A stretch of DNA of 64,000 nucleotides from CAWDYA01 sp963806495 (GCA_963806495.1 CAWDYA010000011.1:1-64000); one strand, 5' to 3'. Counted from the first letter of the stretch, positions 1 through 9,146 are shown. The notes: a model not told the origin generated them from the letters alone. A program made the numbers and translations.

Positions 1-1035
1 CCCGTGCAGTAGCGGTGCATCCTCGTCCACGCCGACCACGATGAATTCCTGATTCGTAGCCTTCTTCTCAGCCGTCGCCACCGCCGGCAGGTGCTGGTAG
101 CGAAGCGCAATCGACTTCACCCTCCGGCCGTGTTTCGCCATCTTGGCATCCAGTTCCTCGACCCCGACCACGGCGTTGCCGAGCGAGAGAACCCAGACCG
201 GGATATGCGAGGGCGCGTTCGAATAGCCCGTCAATCAAGTTGTGGCCGTCTCTGGCGGTGAACGGTGACGTGGGCCGCGACTGGCCTTCCAGAATCTCGT
301 CGATGACCTTGTACTCGCGTTCGTAGCTCATGACACCCGGGTAGGGCGGGTCGAAGTAGACGACGTCGGCCTGAATCTCCGGCAGCGCCTCGAGCACCGA
401 ACGCTTCATCACCGTCGCCTGTCCCTCGAACACGCCGGCATCGAGCTGCAGCCCCAGTTCCCACAGCTTGGCCGGTGTGGTCAGCCGCAATCCGTCCACG
501 TAGTGATAGACCGCGGACTCGGTGATGCTTCTCGTACTCGCCGGTGCTCATCCGGTGGATCGTGCCCTTCCTGACCTGCGCGTAGGCATGGCACAGCAGC
601 GCCGTCCGCATGGCGAGCAGCCGGACCAGGTTCGCCTTCGCCGGATCGGGCGTCTCGTCTGCCACCAGCAGTGCCGCGTCCAGGAACCGGGCCTGCTCCT
701 TGGTGAACACCCTGGGCGACGTGTCGGACTCGATCCGCCCCGGGCTCACTGGACCTGGCGGCCAGCAACCGCAGGAGTCGATCGCGCTTCAGCCTCACGC
801 GTGAGTTCTCGATGAGTGCCCGGCCGATCACGATGGCCCGCTCGGCGATGTCCGTGGCGACGACGTGGAAGCCCTGGGCCTTTGCGTAAAGGCTCACGCT
901 GCCGCCGCCCAGGAACGCGTCCAGGAACGTCAGGTGACGCCACTGCCGGCGGGCGACGATCCGGTCGATCTCCCGGAAGATGAGAGGACACAAGCGGCGC
1001 TTCCCACCCAGGTACGGCGGCAACGCCGACCACAT
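1..1035 (-). pseudogene. D12-class N6-adenine DNA methyltransferase, frameshifted, 3' end outside window
   Basis: The chosen ATG at 1035 has a GGAAG Shine-Dalgarno eight bases upstream. The N-terminus shows the D12-class signature PYLGGKRRL, then FLGGGSVSLYA (the AdoMet-binding FxGGG motif), and later the catalytic DPPYPG motif near position 340. The coherent protein must be read through three frames, with shifts near 750, near 525 (into SITESAVYHYVDGLRL) and near 210 (into SHIPVWVLSLGN). It then runs off the left edge still open. The family methylates adenine N6 and is common as an orphan enzyme on phages and islands. It is divergent from the small-gene array starting at 1294. The three shifts could be decay or sequencing indels; since other genes in the window also carry single-base shifts, error is possible. 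Confidence 0.75.
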
Positions 1036-1293
1036 TGACAATTCTTCCGCGTGCGGATCATTGTTCACCTCCAACCTCGACGCCCTGAGGCCCCCGGTCG
1101 CGCCAGGGGCGTCGAGCCCACCATGCCTGGCCTCCAACCACGCACCGGCACGCCCGTGCGCCCCTGACGCCAACTGTGACCGTGGCTGAATAGCCACACT
1201 CGATCCACGTTCGCTGCAAGCGGATTTCCGGTCGATTGCGCTTGATACCGGGATCGCATCAGCGCACTGATTGCATCGAAAGGAGGAACCACC

Positions 1294-1515
1294 ATGACAA
1301 GAAGATCGAGCGTCAAGGATTACCGATTCGTGGGCGACGCCGATCGGTTCGACACCCGCATCCCGGTGCGCCTGACAAACCGCCGGTTCGAGACGGACCT
1401 CTCGGGCAACGCCTACGTCGTGGCGCACGTGCTCATCGGCACGGCCCTCCACCCGGTTGAAGTCACCATGACCCTCGATCAGGCGTTCGAGGCCGACATC
1501 ATCGAGAGGGGCTGA
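1294..1515 (+). CDS. Small hypothetical protein (73 aa), first of an element gene array
   Basis: The ATG is preceded by a near-perfect Shine-Dalgarno (AAAGGAGG, seven bases upstream), which fixes the start. The product is a 73-residue soluble protein with alternating basic and acidic residues, ending DIIERG. I recognise no family. It is followed three bases later by the next small gene, so the two are probably co-transcribed. It lies just right of the divergent methyltransferase, as is typical of accessory small genes on integrated elements. Confidence 0.6.
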   Translation: MTRRSSVKDYRFVGDADRFDTRIPVRLTNRRFETDLSGNAYVVAHVLIGTALHPVEVTMTLDQAFEADIIERG

Positions 1516-1518
1516 ACG

Positions 1519-1737
1519 ATGACGCGCAGCAAGCAGGACAACCCGAACTGGCGGATGGCCGCAGGCCACATGGTGGTGGCAGCCGACGCCGCGTCGAAAC
1601 TGGCGACGATCGTCGCCTTCGTCCAGGACATCGAGAAGAAGGGGCTCGCGGTCGAACTCGTCACCGACGAGATGGCCGACACGGCCAGGGACCTCGCCGA
1701 CGAGATGGTGAACGCCATGCGCAACGCCGTCGCGTGA
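1519..1737 (+). CDS. Small hypothetical protein (72 aa)
   Basis: This starts three bases after the preceding stop. The predicted protein is mostly helical, with an acidic second half (the DEMADTARDLADEM stretch) and an amphipathic C-terminus. No recognisable domain and no membrane segment are visible. Tight spacing to both neighbours suggests one operon running 1294-2502. Confidence 0.55.
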   Translation: MTRSKQDNPNWRMAAGHMVVAADAASKLATIVAFVQDIEKKGLAVELVTDEMADTARDLADEMVNAMRNAVA

Positions 1738-1806
1738 AGAGGACGGTCTGAATGAACGCGACGACGCAACGGATGCCCAAGACGATCCGCGAGGCGCTGG
1801 TAGCGC

Positions 1807-1992
1807 ATGACGCCCGTGACCGGAGCGAGGCTCTTCTGGTCGCAGCAGGGTGCCATCGCCTGCGGCGAGCACATCCCGTACCCGGGAAGCGACACGTGGC
1901 TCTGGGACCGATGGCAGCGGATGACGGACGCGGAACGGCGAGCATTCCACACCGAGGCGGGCCGCCCGGCCCAGTGCGAGACCTGCCGATAG
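1807..1992 (+). CDS. Small hypothetical protein with paired cysteines (61 aa)
   Basis: The natural-looking frame reads LFWSQQGAIACGEHIPYPG and ends CETCR, with a Trp-rich middle (DTWLWDRWQRM) and three cysteines. An alternative start in another frame at 1752 has a better Shine-Dalgarno (GAAGAGGA) and reads sensibly (MPKTIREALVAHD) for about 20 codons. A single-base frameshift near 1810 may therefore join the two into a protein of about 80 residues. Function is unknown; the CxxC-like ending could bind metal. Confidence 0.45.
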   Translation: MTPVTGARLFWSQQGAIACGEHIPYPGSDTWLWDRWQRMTDAERRAFHTEAGRPAQCETCR

Positions 1993-2001
1993 GAGGAACA
2001 A

Positions 2002-2220
2002 ATGAACGAGAGAGAGTTCGAGCATGCGCTGCTGGCGACGCTGTAGGAAGGGCCGGATGACTACCAGTCGGGCGAGGCGCTCGACGTCGAGACGGTCCGC
2101 GAGGTCGCCACGTTCGAGGACGTCGGCGTGCTCACCAGCAACCGTGGACTGGTGGTGACGCTTCATGACGGTTCGGAATTCCAGGTGACGATCGTGCAGT
2201 CGCGCATGGCGCGGGGCTGA
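2002..2220 (+). pseudogene. Small element gene interrupted by an in-frame TAG at codon 15
   Basis: A strong Shine-Dalgarno (AGGAGG at 1991-1996) precedes ATG 2002. The frame reads MNEREFEHALLATL, then TAG at 2044-2046, then continues open to TGA at 2218-2220 with a protein-like sequence (ALDVETVREVATFEDVGVL, then LVVTLHDGSEFQVTIV). Intact, the product would be 72 residues. One base change (CAG or GAG to TAG) explains the stop. I cannot tell a point mutation, a sequencing error or stop-codon readthrough apart. Function is unknown. Confidence 0.5.
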
Positions 2221-2265
2221 TCAATCGTCATCACGATGGCGGGTGAGCCCGCCGAGGAGGTAATC

Positions 2266-2502
2266 ATGGCAACGAGCAAGAAGACCACGAAGGCGAAGCC
2301 GGCAAAGGAGCCGAAGGCGAAGAAGGCACCGAGCGAACCGATGGTAGTCTTCGCGATCCGCGTGCCGGTCAGTGAGCGGGACGCCCTGCACAAGATGGCC
2401 GGAAGCGGCAAGTCCACCAAGCTGGTGCGGGCCCTTATCGCCGCGGCCGTGGCGGGCGACACCACCGCCTTCCAGCAGGCGATCGCTCCGCGCACCAAGT
2501 AG
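2266..2502 (+). CDS. Basic small protein with ribbon-helix-helix-like C-terminus (78 aa)
   Basis: I chose ATG 2266 because GAGGAGG lies five bases upstream; an upstream in-frame ATG at 2236 lacks such a site. The first 25 residues are a Lys/Ala/Pro-rich tail resembling DNA-binding tails. The rest (FAIRVPVSERDALHKMAG and a following Leu/Ala-rich helix) has the strand-helix-helix look of CopG/Arc-type proteins. That fold assignment is a guess from pattern only. It is the last gene before a terminator at 2523, so it probably closes the 1294-2502 operon. A regulator or nucleoid-like role is possible. Confidence 0.55.
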   Translation: MATSKKTTKAKPAKEPKAKKAPSEPMVVFAIRVPVSERDALHKMAGSGKSTKLVRALIAAAVAGDTTAFQQAIAPRTK

Positions 2503-2522
2503 TCCCATCCTGCACCACCTTC

Positions 2523-2546
2523 CGCCCCGGGCCACCGGGGCGTTTC
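2523..2546 (+). terminator. Rho-independent terminator after the small-gene operon
   Basis: A perfect 8-bp stem, CGCCCCGG (2523-2530) with CCGGGGCG (2535-2542), has a GCCA tetraloop and is followed by TTTCT. It lies 20 bases after the stop of the preceding gene and marks the end of the small-gene operon. Confidence 0.8.
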
Positions 2547-2683
2547 TCCGCTGACTCGTCACGATTGCAAAGTATCAACTCCACTAGCGCATTGCGAGGT
2601 TCTAAACAAAGCAACCACACATCTTGCCTACCATGCTATGTTTCTTCTCACGAACGAGTTCATTAGCCCGGAGCCTGGAGGCG

Positions 2684-3004
2684 ATGGCCCAGCAACGTCC
2701 CCGACACACAAAGCAGAGAACCACCATACGCAATCGCAGGAAGCGAGAAGCGGAAGCTACACGTGATACCGCAGCGCCCACAGTGCGTTGTCCTGGTTGT
2801 AAATGGGTTGGGCCCGTCTACAGGGATAGTTTCGAGAATTGCCGCAGGCCACGGCGCGGGCAAGAACTGTGGCGTGAATGTGTCAAAGATCTTCCCCTGT
2901 TCTATTACCGACATCCAAAAGACCCGACCCTGCTCCGACATCGAATGAGATGGTTGATCTCGGGAGAATGGCAAATATTTTTGTGCACTTTGGGGCCCGA
3001 CTAA
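2684..3004 (+). CDS. Hypothetical protein with possible zinc-ribbon half-site
   Basis: The ATG at 2684 gives 106 residues; a longer start at 2624 is possible. The N-terminus is strongly basic (RPRHTKQRTTIRNRRKREA). It is followed by CPGCKWVGPVY, which resembles half of a zinc ribbon, and then an aromatic-rich segment. The DNA from about 2580 to 3650 looks richer in A/T than the rest of the window, suggesting a different origin. Its end overlaps the next frame, so the two could be one gene split by a frameshift near 2985. No family is recognised. Confidence 0.4.
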   Translation: MAQQRPRHTKQRTTIRNRRKREAEATRDTAAPTVRCPGCKWVGPVYRDSFENCRRPRRGQELWRECVKDLPLFYYRHPKDPTLLRHRMRWLISGEWQIFLCTLGPD

Positions 3005-3648
3005 GCAAAACCAATCAGGGAACGATATTGCCAAAGGAGGAGATCCTCAGGCAGTGGAGTGTTCGGAGGACGCTAAAGAGGAATCGGGGCAGATTCCATG
3101 AGATGGACCTAAGCAATATTCCGACCGAGCTTCAGAGGCAGTGCAACATCTACCAGGACGATCGTCGGGGCTGGTACTTGCTTCTCGGCCCTCGGACACA
3201 ACTACGGAACGTGTGGAGCAATAAGATCAGTGGCTGGTGTGCGCGGCATGCCTTCCCGTACGAACAACTCGTCGAGATCGAGAACGCAGCGAATCCTGTT
3301 TCGGTTGGGACAGGCCATCTGGACGTTGACGTCACGGGTAACTCTGTGGTTGCCCTTCGATCTCCGCGGAACATCGAGAGCTCATGGACGGAGGCCAAGC
3401 ATTACATCGAACGGACCCAGGATGTTCTCCTCGAGCTATCGGGCCGGCAGCGTGCGATCGCTGACCGCGGCGGGGAAAAAAAGCAAATGGCTGTGTACTG
3501 CTACCTGCGTCGATACATCGAAGGGGCCAAGGCCACAGTGATAGCCGCTGAAGACTTTCCCCACCTCGACCTCGAGACCGCAGCGAGCATGATCCGGACG
3601 AAGGCGATACAAGTTAGGAACGCGCTGAAAACCCACGGCCTCGCCTAG
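2968..3648 (+). CDS. Hypothetical protein, element cargo in AT-richer DNA
   Basis: The product is about 226 residues from ATG 2968; ATG 2950 is an alternative, and neither has a convincing Shine-Dalgarno. The visible sequence is soluble, with helical segments such as EEILRQWSVRRTLKRNRG and a C-terminal ETAASMIRTKAIQVRNALK. I see no catalytic motif. The missing ribosome site and the overlap with the preceding frame (stop at 3004) make a single frameshifted gene 2684-3648 plausible. Position between the small-gene array and the AlpA-like regulator suggests accessory cargo. Confidence 0.45.
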   Translation: MANIFVHFGARLSKTNQGTILPKEEILRQWSVRRTLKRNRGRFHEMDLSNIPTELQRQCNIYQDDRRGWYLLLGPRTQLRNVWSNKISGWCARHAFPYEQLVEIENAANPVSVGTGHLDVDVTGNSVVALRSPRNIESSWTEAKHYIERTQDVLLELSGRQRAIADRGGEKKQMAVYCYLRRYIEGAKATVIAAEDFPHLDLETAASMIRTKAIQVRNALKTHGLA

Positions 3649-3679
3649 CAACCGGCCCTCGTCCCCACCTCCGCATTCT

Positions 3680-3777
3680 GTATCACCCCCCTTACGGAAT
3701 ACGCGGAAGTCCTGTCAGATTCAGCGGCATACACTATGCGTGGTGGTTTTCGGTGATACGGTTTCGCCGTGAGTATC
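3680..3777 (+). promoter_or_regulatory. Cluster of short dyads upstream of the AlpA/excisionase-like gene
   Basis: The 160-base gap between genes holds several inverted repeats. GTATCACC (3680-3687) pairs with GGTGATAC (3752-3759). GCATA-CAC-TATGC is a compact dyad at 3727-3739. GATAC (3755-3759) pairs with GTATC (3773-3777). Such clusters are expected for operators of the small helix-turn-helix protein encoded at 3809. No clear -35/-10 pair is visible. Confidence 0.35.
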
Positions 3778-3808
3778 TGTTGCGTAAACGTGCACGGAGA
3801 CCGTTGAG

Positions 3809-4012
3809 ATGGAAGCCCTCATCAGAGTTCGCGCCGTAGCCGAGCTGCTGGACCTTCGGCCCGCCACCGTCTACAAGCTCTGCCACCTTGGAGTCTTGCC
3901 TCACCTCAGGCTCACCGAAGGCGAAGGTCGGCCCATCATTCGTTTCAAGTTGTCCGAGATCGAGGCGTGGCTGCTGGCGCGACGGCAGGGCAAGGGGTGC
4001 GGCGATGAGTAA
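3809..4012 (+). CDS. AlpA/excisionase-type helix-turn-helix protein (67 aa)
   Basis: This is a 67-residue winged helix-turn-helix protein of the MerR-like/excisionase (HTH_17) kind. RVRAVAELLDLRPATVYKL forms the two recognition helices, and IIRFKLSEIEAWL is the typical wing followed by the closing helix. Members regulate excision or transcription of integrated elements. Its stop overlaps the next start (GATGAGTAA), so it is translationally coupled to the primase/helicase-like gene at 4005. That pairing is common on integrative elements and phage satellites. The dyads upstream may be its own operators. Confidence 0.75.
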   Translation: MEALIRVRAVAELLDLRPATVYKLCHLGVLPHLRLTEGEGRPIIRFKLSEIEAWLLARRQGKGCGDE

Positions 4013-6486
4013 TCCGAGTAGGGAGCCTGCCCAGAACATCCTTCTCGCTCATCATCGCGTAATGCTTGATGAGTCGGCCATCCTCCCAGAAGTTGCTGAA
4101 CGCCGTCGCTATCGCTCTGTTGAGTCAATCTCTGAACTGCGCCGGCTTGGGTTCTCGGACATCCAGTGCGAGTTCCGACACTCTTGATACCTTTATGGAA
4201 TGTGCACGGCGAGATTGGGCTATACCAGAGCCGACCCGATGAGCCGCGGATACGCGATGGTAAGGCCGTGAAATACGAAACGCCTGCGGGCTCAAACGTC
4301 GTTATCGATGTGCCGCCCATGACCCGTGAGCGTCTCAAAGACCCAGGCTGGCCTCTGTTCATCACGGAGGGTGTTAAAAAGGCCGACTCTGCCGTCAGCC
4401 ACGGTCTGTGTTGTATCGCCCTGCTTGGTGTTTGGAATTGGAGAGGAACAAACGAATCGGGAGGAAAGGTCGCACTTGCAGACTGGGAGTGCATCGCTCT
4501 GAATGAGCGAGATGTCTTTATCACCTTTGACAGCGACGTCATCCGAAAGGTCCAGGTTCACGCCGCGCTGGTTCGCTTGAAGGCCTTCCTCGAGAGTCGC
4601 GGGGCTCGCGTCCACATCGTCGTTCTCCCGAGGACTCCGACGGCAAAAAAGTGGGCCTCGATGATTTTCTCGCGGCCGGTCACAACGTCGGAGAGTTGCG
4701 CGACCTGGCCACAGATGAAGTTCCGGAGATCCCGGCGGCACAGGACGAGACGGAAGAGGCGAAGTACCGGGTTTCAGAAGGCCGAATCTTGGCAAGGCGT
4801 CAGACGCGAGACGGCATCGTCTGGATACCTCTCTCAAACTTCTCGGCCTATGTGAGCGAAGAGCTGGAACTCGATAACGGTGTAGATGCAACTCGAGCCT
4901 TCCAGATTGACGGTCACCTTCATCGCGCCGGCAGCCTACCTCGCATCCGGGTTCCGGTGGAACAGTTCGCAAGTATGCGATGGGTGACGGCTCGCTGGGG
5001 TCTGAAGGCCGTAGTGTCCAGCGGATTCGCTGCCCACGATCAACTGCGCGAGGCCATCCAGCTGCTCTCTCCCGAGGCGGGCCTGAGACGGATCTTCACG
5101 CACACGGGATGGCGCAAATTCGATACGGGGTGGGGCTACCTAACAGCAAGCGGTGCCATCGGCGTAGAGGGCATCGAAGTGGACCTTGACCCGGAGCTCA
5201 GGCGCTACTCACTGCCTCTCAACCCAGAAGATCCACTCGAGGCGATGAAGCTCAGCCTCAAGCTCCTGCGTGTCGCGCCGCTCGGTATCACTGCACCACT
5301 TTTCGCCAGCGTGTTTCGGGCTCCTCTTTCATCGTTGCTCGGGTCGGACACCACCCTCTGGCTCGAAGGCAAGACCGGATCGCTGAAGTCAACCTTGGCC
5401 GCCCTGTTTCTTTCACACTGGGGTTCGTTCGAGCGACTCACACTGCCCGCCGACTGGCGTTCCACTGGGAACTCGCTCGAGAAACAGGCGTTCACACTCA
5501 AGGACGCCTTGCTGGTGATCGATGAATACGTGCCGGGCGCTGAACGCAAGGAATTCGAGCTCAAAGCGGCGCGGGTCATCAGGGCACAGGGCAACCAGTC
5601 AGGCCGCGGTCGACTCCGTGCAGACTTGACCGGCCGACCAACCTTCAAGCCACGCGGGCTGATTCTCGCAACGGGAGAGGAACATCCCCCGGGGCAGAGC
5701 ATTCTGGCCAGGGGGCTCATCATCGAGGTTCGCCGATCGGATCTCGATCTCGCGCTCCTTACGGAACTCCAGGTGTGCGCTGGCAGACTGGCGCACGCAC
5801 TTTCGGGGTACATCGGTTGGCTTGTGCCCCAGATCGACGATATGAGGGCTTCACTGCCCGGTCTCTTCAAGCAGCTTCGAGCCAAGGCCGGACAGCACGT
5901 ACACCTGCGCATGCCGGAGGTTCTCGCCCATCTCGGCATCGGCTTGGACTATGGGCTGGGGTATGCGGTTGAAATCGGGGCCACCACCGAGGAAGAGGCA
6001 AAACGGCTGCGGCAGGCATGCTGGACTGCCATGGTTCGGCTCGCGACTGAGCAGGGTCGTCGCATCCAGGAGGAGAGCCCCACTCGGCGATTCTTCGAGA
6101 TTCTCAACACGCTCCTTCTCCAGGAACGCGTCCAGCTCTTGTCGAAGACCCTGGAACTCACCGACAAGACCCAAGGCACGATGATTGGATGGCAGGATGC
6201 GGAATTTTATTACCTCCTGCCCGAGGCGGCCTATCAGGCCGTGTGCCGGTTTACCCGGGAGGGTAACGAGACCTTCCCGATCTCGAAGAACCGGCTGCTG
6301 CTCAACCTCGTGCAAGAGGGATTCTCCATCCCGAGCAGCGGCAGGAATACCGCGCCGGTGCGAATTGGGTCCAGCACCCGCCGGGTGATCCGCCTCAAGC
6401 GAGCGATGGTCGAGAAACTCCTTGGCACCGCGAGGGCCGACAGCGGTGCAACCGGTGTAACCGCTGTAACCGCTCCTGAGGAGTAG
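4005..6486 (+). CDS. DUF3854-DUF927 primase/helicase-like protein, two frameshifts
   Basis: Read through two one-base shifts (near 4160 and near 4635), this is one protein of about 826 residues. The N-terminal part, with LIPLWNVHGEIGLYQSRPD, FITEGVKKADSA and ITFDSD, matches the Toprim-like DUF3854 domain. The C-terminal part from 4651 is a DUF927 ATPase with a P-loop-like GKTGSLKST (about 5370) and a Walker B-like LLVIDEY (about 5510). Families of this architecture sit in replication modules of phages, plasmids and islands. The longest unbroken piece is 4651-6486. The start overlaps the AlpA-like gene by eight bases. The tail GVTAVTAPEE is encoded by a 9-bp DNA repeat described separately. 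Confidence 0.8.
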
Positions 6487-6718
6487 AGAGCCCTATGCCC
6501 TACGAGCCCAGGCTGCCCGCTTTGCTCGATGAACTCGCAGGAGCACGCGCCACGGGTGAACCCGGAGTCGCTGATTCAACGGAAGCCCCGCAATACGCGC
6601 CGCTTACGGATACGGACCCGAGCCAGAGGTGTGAGATCGATCCCGAGGACGAACCACCCCTTACCCCCCGGCCTGACCCGGGACCTCCCTCGCCTCCGGA
6701 AGCGGTTACAGCGGTAAC
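6457..6718 (+). repeat. Inverted copies of a GTAACCGCT repeat unit
   Basis: GTAACCGCTGTAACCGC at 6457-6473 has a near-perfect inverse copy, GCGGTTACAGCGGTAAC, at 6702-6718 (16 of 17 positions match). Each arm is two 9-bp units. The left arm lies at the 3' end of the primase/helicase-like gene and the right arm inside the next gene. They could be iteron-like binding sites or simply convergent Val-Thr-Ala codons. Confidence 0.45.
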
Positions 6719-6839
6719 AACGGAAACGGGCGACCTAGAGGCCTCCGCCGAACGCATGAGGCAGCGTCGCTGGAAGATCAGGTTCCGAGTGCCCGATTGG
6801 GACGTGTCTGTGGATGGTCTCCGGGCCGCGGGAGGTTGA
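6495..6839 (+). CDS. Hypothetical acidic, proline-rich protein (114 aa)
   Basis: This lies nine bases after the primase/helicase-like gene. The first 80 residues are low-complexity and acidic/proline-rich (DPEDEPPLTPRPDPGPP). The end, RRWKIRFRVPDWDVSVDGL, looks structured. The next frame from 6814 continues with a plausible helical protein, so a single frameshift near 6820 could join the two into one protein of about 200 residues. No family is recognised. Position suggests a partner of the replication-like protein. Confidence 0.45.
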   Translation: MPYEPRLPALLDELAGARATGEPGVADSTEAPQYAPLTDTDPSQRCEIDPEDEPPLTPRPDPGPPSPPEAVTAVTTETGDLEASAERMRQRRWKIRFRVPDWDVSVDGLRAAGG

Positions 6840-7104
6840 GGCCCTCCAGGCCGAAGGAGTCCAGGCCGGCACGATCTGGACCGTCGATCAGTTGCTCCCG
6901 ATGCTGAAGGACCCCGGTGTCACTCACGACGACGCAATCCGGATCGCGCGCCTGCGGCAGGTGTTCAACGCCACGGTAGTCGAAGATTTTCCGCCTGAAG
7001 CGACCCCAGCAGAGCCAGCACCGGATGCATCCCAGGAACCCCAGCAGGGGACCCTGGACCTCGATAAGCCGTTGCAGCAGCAGAGTGACCAATGGCGGGG
7101 GTGA
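6814..7104 (+). CDS. Hypothetical protein (96 aa), possibly the C-terminal half of the preceding gene
   Basis: The frame overlaps the preceding gene by 26 bases and has no Shine-Dalgarno, which favours a frameshifted continuation. The sequence EVEALQAEGVQAGTIWTVDQLLPML followed by IRIARLRQVFNATVVED is helical and protein-like. It ends in a Glu/Pro/Gln-rich tail. The 230 bases after it, up to the recombinase at 7335, show no convincing gene. Confidence 0.4.
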   Translation: MVSGPREVEALQAEGVQAGTIWTVDQLLPMLKDPGVTHDDAIRIARLRQVFNATVVEDFPPEATPAEPAPDASQEPQQGTLDLDKPLQQQSDQWRG

Positions 7105-7334
7105 GTACCTCGGGCGCGGCGACGAGCGAATCGGCCATCCGACTCTCAGGAGGATGAACGGGGCCTTCGCCTTCTCGCCCGCTGGGTCATCCGCGCTGTC
7201 GGCGATCAGCAAGATCGTGGCGGTCGGCCAAAGGTCGCGCCTGTCACGCCATCTCAGCGACTCGACGCCCAGAAACGCCTTGACTCTCTTCCCGATTCCG
7301 AGGCCTTGTTGTTGCCGGAGGTCCCACGACGACC

Positions 7335-9067
7335 ATGCAGGCGCGCACGGAACCAACACGACTGAAGGCTGCCGCGGGCTACGTCCGCCGATCCACGGAT
7401 CGGCAGGAGCAGAGCCTCGACGATCAGCGCCGCGCCATCGAGCTCTACGCCGAGCAGCGTGGATTCGATGTGGTCGAGTGGTTTACGGATGACGCGATCA
7501 GCGGGACCTCCACGGAATCCCGCAAGGGCTTCCTGAGCATGATTGAGGCGGCCCAGACACCCGGCTGCCCGTTCCGGCATGTCCTCGTCTACGACATCAA
7601 GCGCTTCGGTCGCGTGGACAACGACGAGGCCGGCTACTTCCGGTTCATTCTCCACAAGGCCGGCGTGGAGGTCGTCTACATCGCCGAGGGGTTCAACGGC
7701 GGCGACTCCGACGACTTGATCCGTTCCGTGAAGCAGTGGCAGGCCAGGGCCGAGTCGAAGGACCTCTCGAAGGTCACGATCCGCGGCCAGCTCTCGGCCG
7801 TCGACCAGGGCTGCTGGAACGGCGGCACGCCGCCCTTCGGCTATCGATCTTCTGTACACCGACGCCACGGGCAAGCCCGTCCGCCTGGTCCGGTTCGCCA
7901 TCGACGGCAGCAAGGAGGAGTACGCTCCCGGATGGCACGTTCATCCGCATGCACCCGCGCGGCACACGGCTGGCCCGGCCCAAGAGCGACCGGCCGCGGC
8001 TGGTCCTGGGCAGCCCCGACCGGGTGGCGCTCGTCCAGCGCATCTTCCGCATGTACATCCACGAGGGCCTCGGCTACCACAGCATCGCGGTGACGCTGAA
8101 CGCCGAGGGCATCCCCTCCCCTCGCGACGGCAAGTGGTCGGCCACGACGAGCCGGGCATGGGGCGTCGGGACGATCCGGTCGATCCTGCTCAACGGGACC
8201 TACACCGGCTCGCTCTACTTCAACCGCGGTCCTCCGCGAAGATCCACCGGATCACCAACCGCATCGCCCAGGAGCGGCCTCGCAACCGAGCCAACAAGCC
8301 CGACTGGAACGCACCGCGAGGACTGGATCATCACCGAGGACTCGCATCCCGCGATCATCGACCACGAGACCTACCGCCGGGTCCTCGCGCGGCACCGGGA
8401 GCGAGACCGATCAGCATCCTCGACGGCCTACCGGCGCGGCCGGGCCAAGGCCTCGCCCTACGTGCTGTCGGGGATCATGCGGTGCGCGTGCGGCAACGCC
8501 TACTGCGGCCAGACGACGACCAAGGGGAAGCCCAAGAAGTCGGGCGAGCCCGTCCGCACCTCCTCGTACATGTGCTCGGGCTACCTGTCGAAGGGGCGCA
8601 CGGTCTGCATCCGCCGGCCCGTCCCCAAGGTCGAGATGGAGGCACTCATCTGGCAGCGGGTCGAGACGCGCCTGTCGGTGTTCCTCGACGCCGGTGGCGA
8701 GGACCTGCTGGCGAAGATGATCGCCGAGGAGATGGGTCACACCGGCAGCAACCCGGCCGAGGAGGCGAAGCAGCTTCGGGCCCGGCTCGCAGCCGTCAAC
8801 GAGAAGGCCTCCGTTCTGCTCGACACGATCACCGACGCGACGAAGACCTTCGTCCAGGAGAAGCTGGCCGCCCTGGCCCGCGAACGCGATCAGCTCGAGG
8901 CGGCGCTGGCCGAGTGCGAGGCGGCCCCTCAGGTCGCACAGGTTGACCCCAGGGCGCTCGCTGCGGAGCTGCGCGCCCAGGTGGCCCAACTGGAGGCGAT
9001 CCGCGCCCACGGGACCGTCGAGGAGCAGAAGACGTTCCTGCGGGGTTCATCGACCGGATCGAGGTGA
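7335..9067 (+). pseudogene. Large serine recombinase (integrase), multiply frameshifted
   Basis: The N-terminal resolvase domain begins GYVRRSTDRQEQSLDDQ, whose Ser is the expected nucleophile. It is followed by YDIKRFGR and the recombinase-domain motif WNGGTPPFGY. A zinc ribbon (RCACGNAYCG, then YMCSGY) and a coiled coil follow. The coherent protein needs at least five frame changes, near 7850, 7922, 8230, 8300 and 9045. After the last shift the frame reads FIDRIEVNPKAGEAVVYW and continues to a TGA at 9199-9201 inside the antisense tRNA-fMet gene. It catalyses integration and excision of the element. It is either dead or affected by indel errors. Confidence 0.8.
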
Positions 9068-9104
9068 ATCCGAAGGCGGGCGAGGCCGTGGTCTACTGGA
9101 AAAA

Positions 9105-9146
9105 AATTTCGGCCCCACCCGCCTCGGGGACGAATGGGGCCGAAAT
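9105..9146. terminator. Bidirectional hairpin terminator between recombinase and tRNA-fMet
   Basis: A perfect 12-bp stem is formed by ATTTCGGCCCCA (9105-9116) and TGGGGCCGAAAT (9135-9146). On the minus strand it is followed by seven T, right after the 3' end of the tRNA gene. On the plus strand it is followed by GTCTTTT. It probably ends the tRNA transcript and may also stop the recombinase transcript. Confidence 0.8.

Noticed and set aside
481..2166. A 561-codon minus-strand reading frame crossing the whole small-gene array
   Set aside because: Only its last part (from ATG 1035) makes sense, as the methyltransferase N-terminus. The rest is Arg/His-rich antisense of small genes that have good ribosome sites.
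7105..7334. A possible gene starting at ATG 7154
   Set aside because: The GGAGG directly touches the ATG, leaving no spacing, and the frame runs out of phase into the recombinase with an Arg-rich translation.
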